7,975 bases of DNA from NCBI GenBank assembly GCA_946886325.1, contig CAMPIK010000094.1:1-7975 (forward strand), read 5' to 3'. Positions 6,779 through 7,975 of the stretch are shown piece after piece. Numbering within the stretch: position 1 is the first letter of the stretch; the number at the start of each line of letters is the position of its first letter. A program made the translations under genes and the position numbers. The notes below the pieces were generated by a model that was not told where the DNA came from, ran no database searches, and saw only the letters and a list, made by a program, of their open reading frames with translations. The DNA is from an uncultured Shinella sp. (GTDB lineage: Bacteria; Pseudomonadota; Alphaproteobacteria; Rhizobiales; Rhizobiaceae).

Positions 6779-6859
6779 GCACTAGCATAAATTGCAATAC
6801 GACAATTCCGAAGCAGGCATGAGGCCGTGCGATCGAGGCGATTGCGGCCGACGGGAAGA

Positions 6860-6882
6860 CGCGAACACACGCCGTGTTCGCG
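6860..6882 (+). repeat. Hairpin in the 5' leader of receptor 2
   Basis: CGCGAACAC (6860-6868) pairs perfectly with GTGTTCGCG (6874-6882) around the loop ACGCC. It is about 90 nt upstream of the start codon. No T-tract follows, so it is unlikely to be an ordinary terminator; a leader RNA structure or operator is possible. Confidence 0.45.
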
Positions 6883-6960
6883 ATCGATACCGGCTGCCCG
6901 GTCGACGAATGAAATCAGGTGGGGAACGACAATCGTTGCCGTCGAGCACGGCATGACAAT

Positions 6961-6966
6961 GAGGGA
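6961..6966 (+). promoter_or_regulatory. Ribosome binding site that fixes the start of receptor 2
   Basis: GAGGGA sits 6 nt before the ATG at 6973. An in-frame ATG at 6967 directly abuts the site and has no spacing, so the second ATG is the better start. Confidence 0.65.
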
Positions 6967-6972
6967 ATGATC

Positions 6973-7975
6973 ATGCTGAATTTTTCGACGTCCACGGATA
7001 CCGGCCGGATCTTCGACGCGATCTCGCGCTCGCAGGCCGTCATCCAGTTCGATCCGACGGGGCACATCCTGACGGCCAACGAGAATTTCTGCCAGGCGGT
7101 CGGCTATGGCCTGAAGGAGATCGTCGGCCAGCATCACCGCATGTTCTGCGACCCGGCCTATGCCGCATCTGCGGACTATCGTGATTTCTGGCTGCGGCTC
7201 GCCAAGGGCGAATACGACTCGAACAGCTACAAGCGCTACGGCAAGGGCGGCAAGGAAATCTGGATCCAGGCGTCCTACAATCCGGTGCTGAAAGGCGGCA
7301 AGGTCCACAAGGTCATCAAGTTCGCCACCGACATCACGGCGGCGAAGATGCGCGCGGCGGAAGACGCGAGCAAGCTGGATGCGATCTCGCGCTCGCAGGC
7401 CGTCATCGAATTCACCCCGACCGGCGAAATCCTCGATGCCAACGAGAATTTCTGCGCGACCGTCGGCTACCAGCTTGCCGAGATCAAGGGCAAGCATCAC
7501 AGCATGTTCTGCGATCCGGACTATGCCCGCAGCGCCGAATATGCCGGTTTCTGGAAAAGCCTTGCCGAGGGCCATTTCAACTCGAACGAATTCGTGCGCT
7601 ACGGCAAGGGTGGCAAGGAAATCTGGATCCAGGCGGCCTACAATCCGATCCGGGACCTGAATGGCAAGGTCTGCAAGGTCGTCAAGTTCGCGACCGACGT
7701 CTCCGAGCGCATGTCGGCGATCAATTCGCTCGGCGCGGGCCTGAAGGCGCTTTCGGACGGCGATCTCACCCAGAACCTGCCGACGCCCTTCGTCCCCTCG
7801 ATGGAAACCGTCCGCCGGGACTTCAACGACGCGGTCGTGCGCCTGCACGACGCCATGAACGCGGTCGGCGGCAATGCCAACACGATCGCCGCCGGCGCGC
7901 GGGAAATCCGCTCCGCCGCCGACGATCTTGCCCGGCGCACCGAAAAGCAGGCGGCGTCCGTCGAGGAAACGGCGG
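6973..7975 (+). CDS. Second soluble methyl-accepting chemotaxis protein, PAS-PAS-HAMP-MCP (3' end outside window)
   Basis: The frame is open from the ATG at 6973 to the window end (334 complete codons). It begins MLNFSTSTDTGRIFDAISRS with no signal peptide or membrane segment. PAS1 (about 18-123) and PAS2 (about 139-244) again repeat with a 121-residue period and carry H54-H55 and H175-H176 in the HH-x-MFCDP core. Cys40/Cys59 and Cys161/Cys180 occupy equivalent places in the two PAS domains, and Trp97/Trp218 in the WIQA strand. A HAMP-like segment (about 253-298, LSDGDLTQNL) and the first helix of the signalling domain (AADDLARRTEKQAASVEETA) follow before the cut. It is a close paralogue of the receptor at 4258-6051 and is set apart from cheW by a terminator and a long leader. 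Whether it also ends in a tether pentapeptide cannot be seen. A cytosolic energy or redox sensor is likely by architecture; the ligand is unknown. Confidence 0.94.
   Translation, partial: MLNFSTSTDTGRIFDAISRSQAVIQFDPTGHILTANENFCQAVGYGLKEIVGQHHRMFCDPAYAASADYRDFWLRLAKGEYDSNSYKRYGKGGKEIWIQASYNPVLKGGKVHKVIKFATDITAAKMRAAEDASKLDAISRSQAVIEFTPTGEILDANENFCATVGYQLAEIKGKHHSMFCDPDYARSAEYAGFWKSLAEGHFNSNEFVRYGKGGKEIWIQAAYNPIRDLNGKVCKVVKFATDVSERMSAINSLGAGLKALSDGDLTQNLPTPFVPSMETVRRDFNDAVVRLHDAMNAVGGNANTIAAGAREIRSAADDLARRTEKQAASVEETA
7018..7407 (+). repeat. Internal PAS-coding duplication in receptor 2
   Basis: A 27-bp identical sequence occurs at 7018-7044 and 7381-7407, 363 bp (121 codons) apart, at the start of each PAS domain. 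A second near-identical block, encoding RYGKGGKEIWIQA, begins at 7234 and 7597 with the same 363-bp offset. The DNA-level identity points to a fairly recent duplication or to gene conversion between the PAS units. Confidence 0.8.

Larger units (their letters stand above)
6595..6972 (+). promoter_or_regulatory. Long AT-richer leader upstream of the second chemoreceptor
   Basis: Together with the terminator, this region makes 445 bp without a gene between cheW and the second receptor. Minus-strand open frames here look like shadows without family features. About 6640-6800 is clearly more AT-rich than the coding DNA. It holds TATAAT at 6725-6730 (a perfect -10 hexamer, but with no good -35 at 16-18 bp), the palindrome at 6675-6687, the direct repeat GACTGTTA at 6762-6769 and 6771-6778, the palindrome ATTGCAAT at 6791-6798 and a hairpin at 6860-6882. 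The promoter of receptor 2 is expected here; I cannot place it exactly. Confidence 0.5.

Noticed and set aside
6006..6797. Minus-strand open frame of 263 codons covering cheW and the following gap
   Set aside because: Most of it is antisense to cheW, it crosses the strong terminator, and its hydrophobic start lies in AT-rich intergenic DNA without a ribosome binding site.
6685..7848. Minus-strand open frame of 387 codons over the receptor 2 region
   Set aside because: It is antisense to a clear PAS-PAS receptor and its internal repeats simply mirror the PAS duplication; it has no independent support.

Overview
The window looks like chromosome from an alphaproteobacterium of the Rhizobiales (Rhizobium, Sinorhizobium or Agrobacterium type). 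The grounds are uniformly high GC with strong third-position GC bias, alphaproteobacterial protein signatures (the [17 protein letters not shown] chemoreceptor tip, a TamB C-terminus ending in FYEKEY), and soluble double-PAS chemoreceptors of the kind known from rhizobia (McpY type). This is inference from protein style; no rRNA or other species marker is present. I see no mobile elements, tRNAs, rRNAs or CRISPR arrays.

Layout. (1) Positions 1-1170 hold the 3' end of tamB, the inner-membrane-anchored periplasmic partner of TamA in outer-membrane biogenesis. (2) Positions 1178-3920 form an arginine-catabolism module: a minus-strand Lrp/AsnC regulator, a 139-bp divergent promoter region with roughly helically phased T-tracts, then arginase (rocF) and ornithine aminotransferase (rocD), 21 bp apart. 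A strong hairpin terminator follows rocD. Together the enzymes convert arginine to ornithine plus urea, then ornithine to glutamate-5-semialdehyde, and the divergent Lrp protein is the likely arginine- or ornithine-responsive regulator. (3) Positions 3921-4257 are a gene-free leader. (4) Positions 4258-7975 are a chemotaxis/energy-sensing module: a soluble PAS-PAS-HAMP-MCP receptor ending in a CheR/CheB tether-like NWEEF, a translationally coupled cheW overlapping its stop codon, a strong terminator, a 445-nt AT-richer leader with several small repeats, and a second PAS-PAS-HAMP-MCP receptor cut by the window end.

How the parts work together. CheW links chemoreceptor tips to the CheA kinase, so receptor 1 and CheW form a ready-made two-gene signalling unit. 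Receptor 2 is a close paralogue with its own long upstream region. All four PAS units repeat with a 121-residue period and share a G-x-H-H-x-M-F-x-D-P core, which suggests internal and tandem duplication. Neither receptor shows a transmembrane segment in the part visible, so both probably sense an intracellular signal such as redox state, oxygen or a metabolite. The most notable region is this soluble receptor/CheW cluster; it matches a known architecture (McpY, BdlA) rather than a wholly new system, but the paralogue pair, the tether and the divergent fourth PAS are worth following up.
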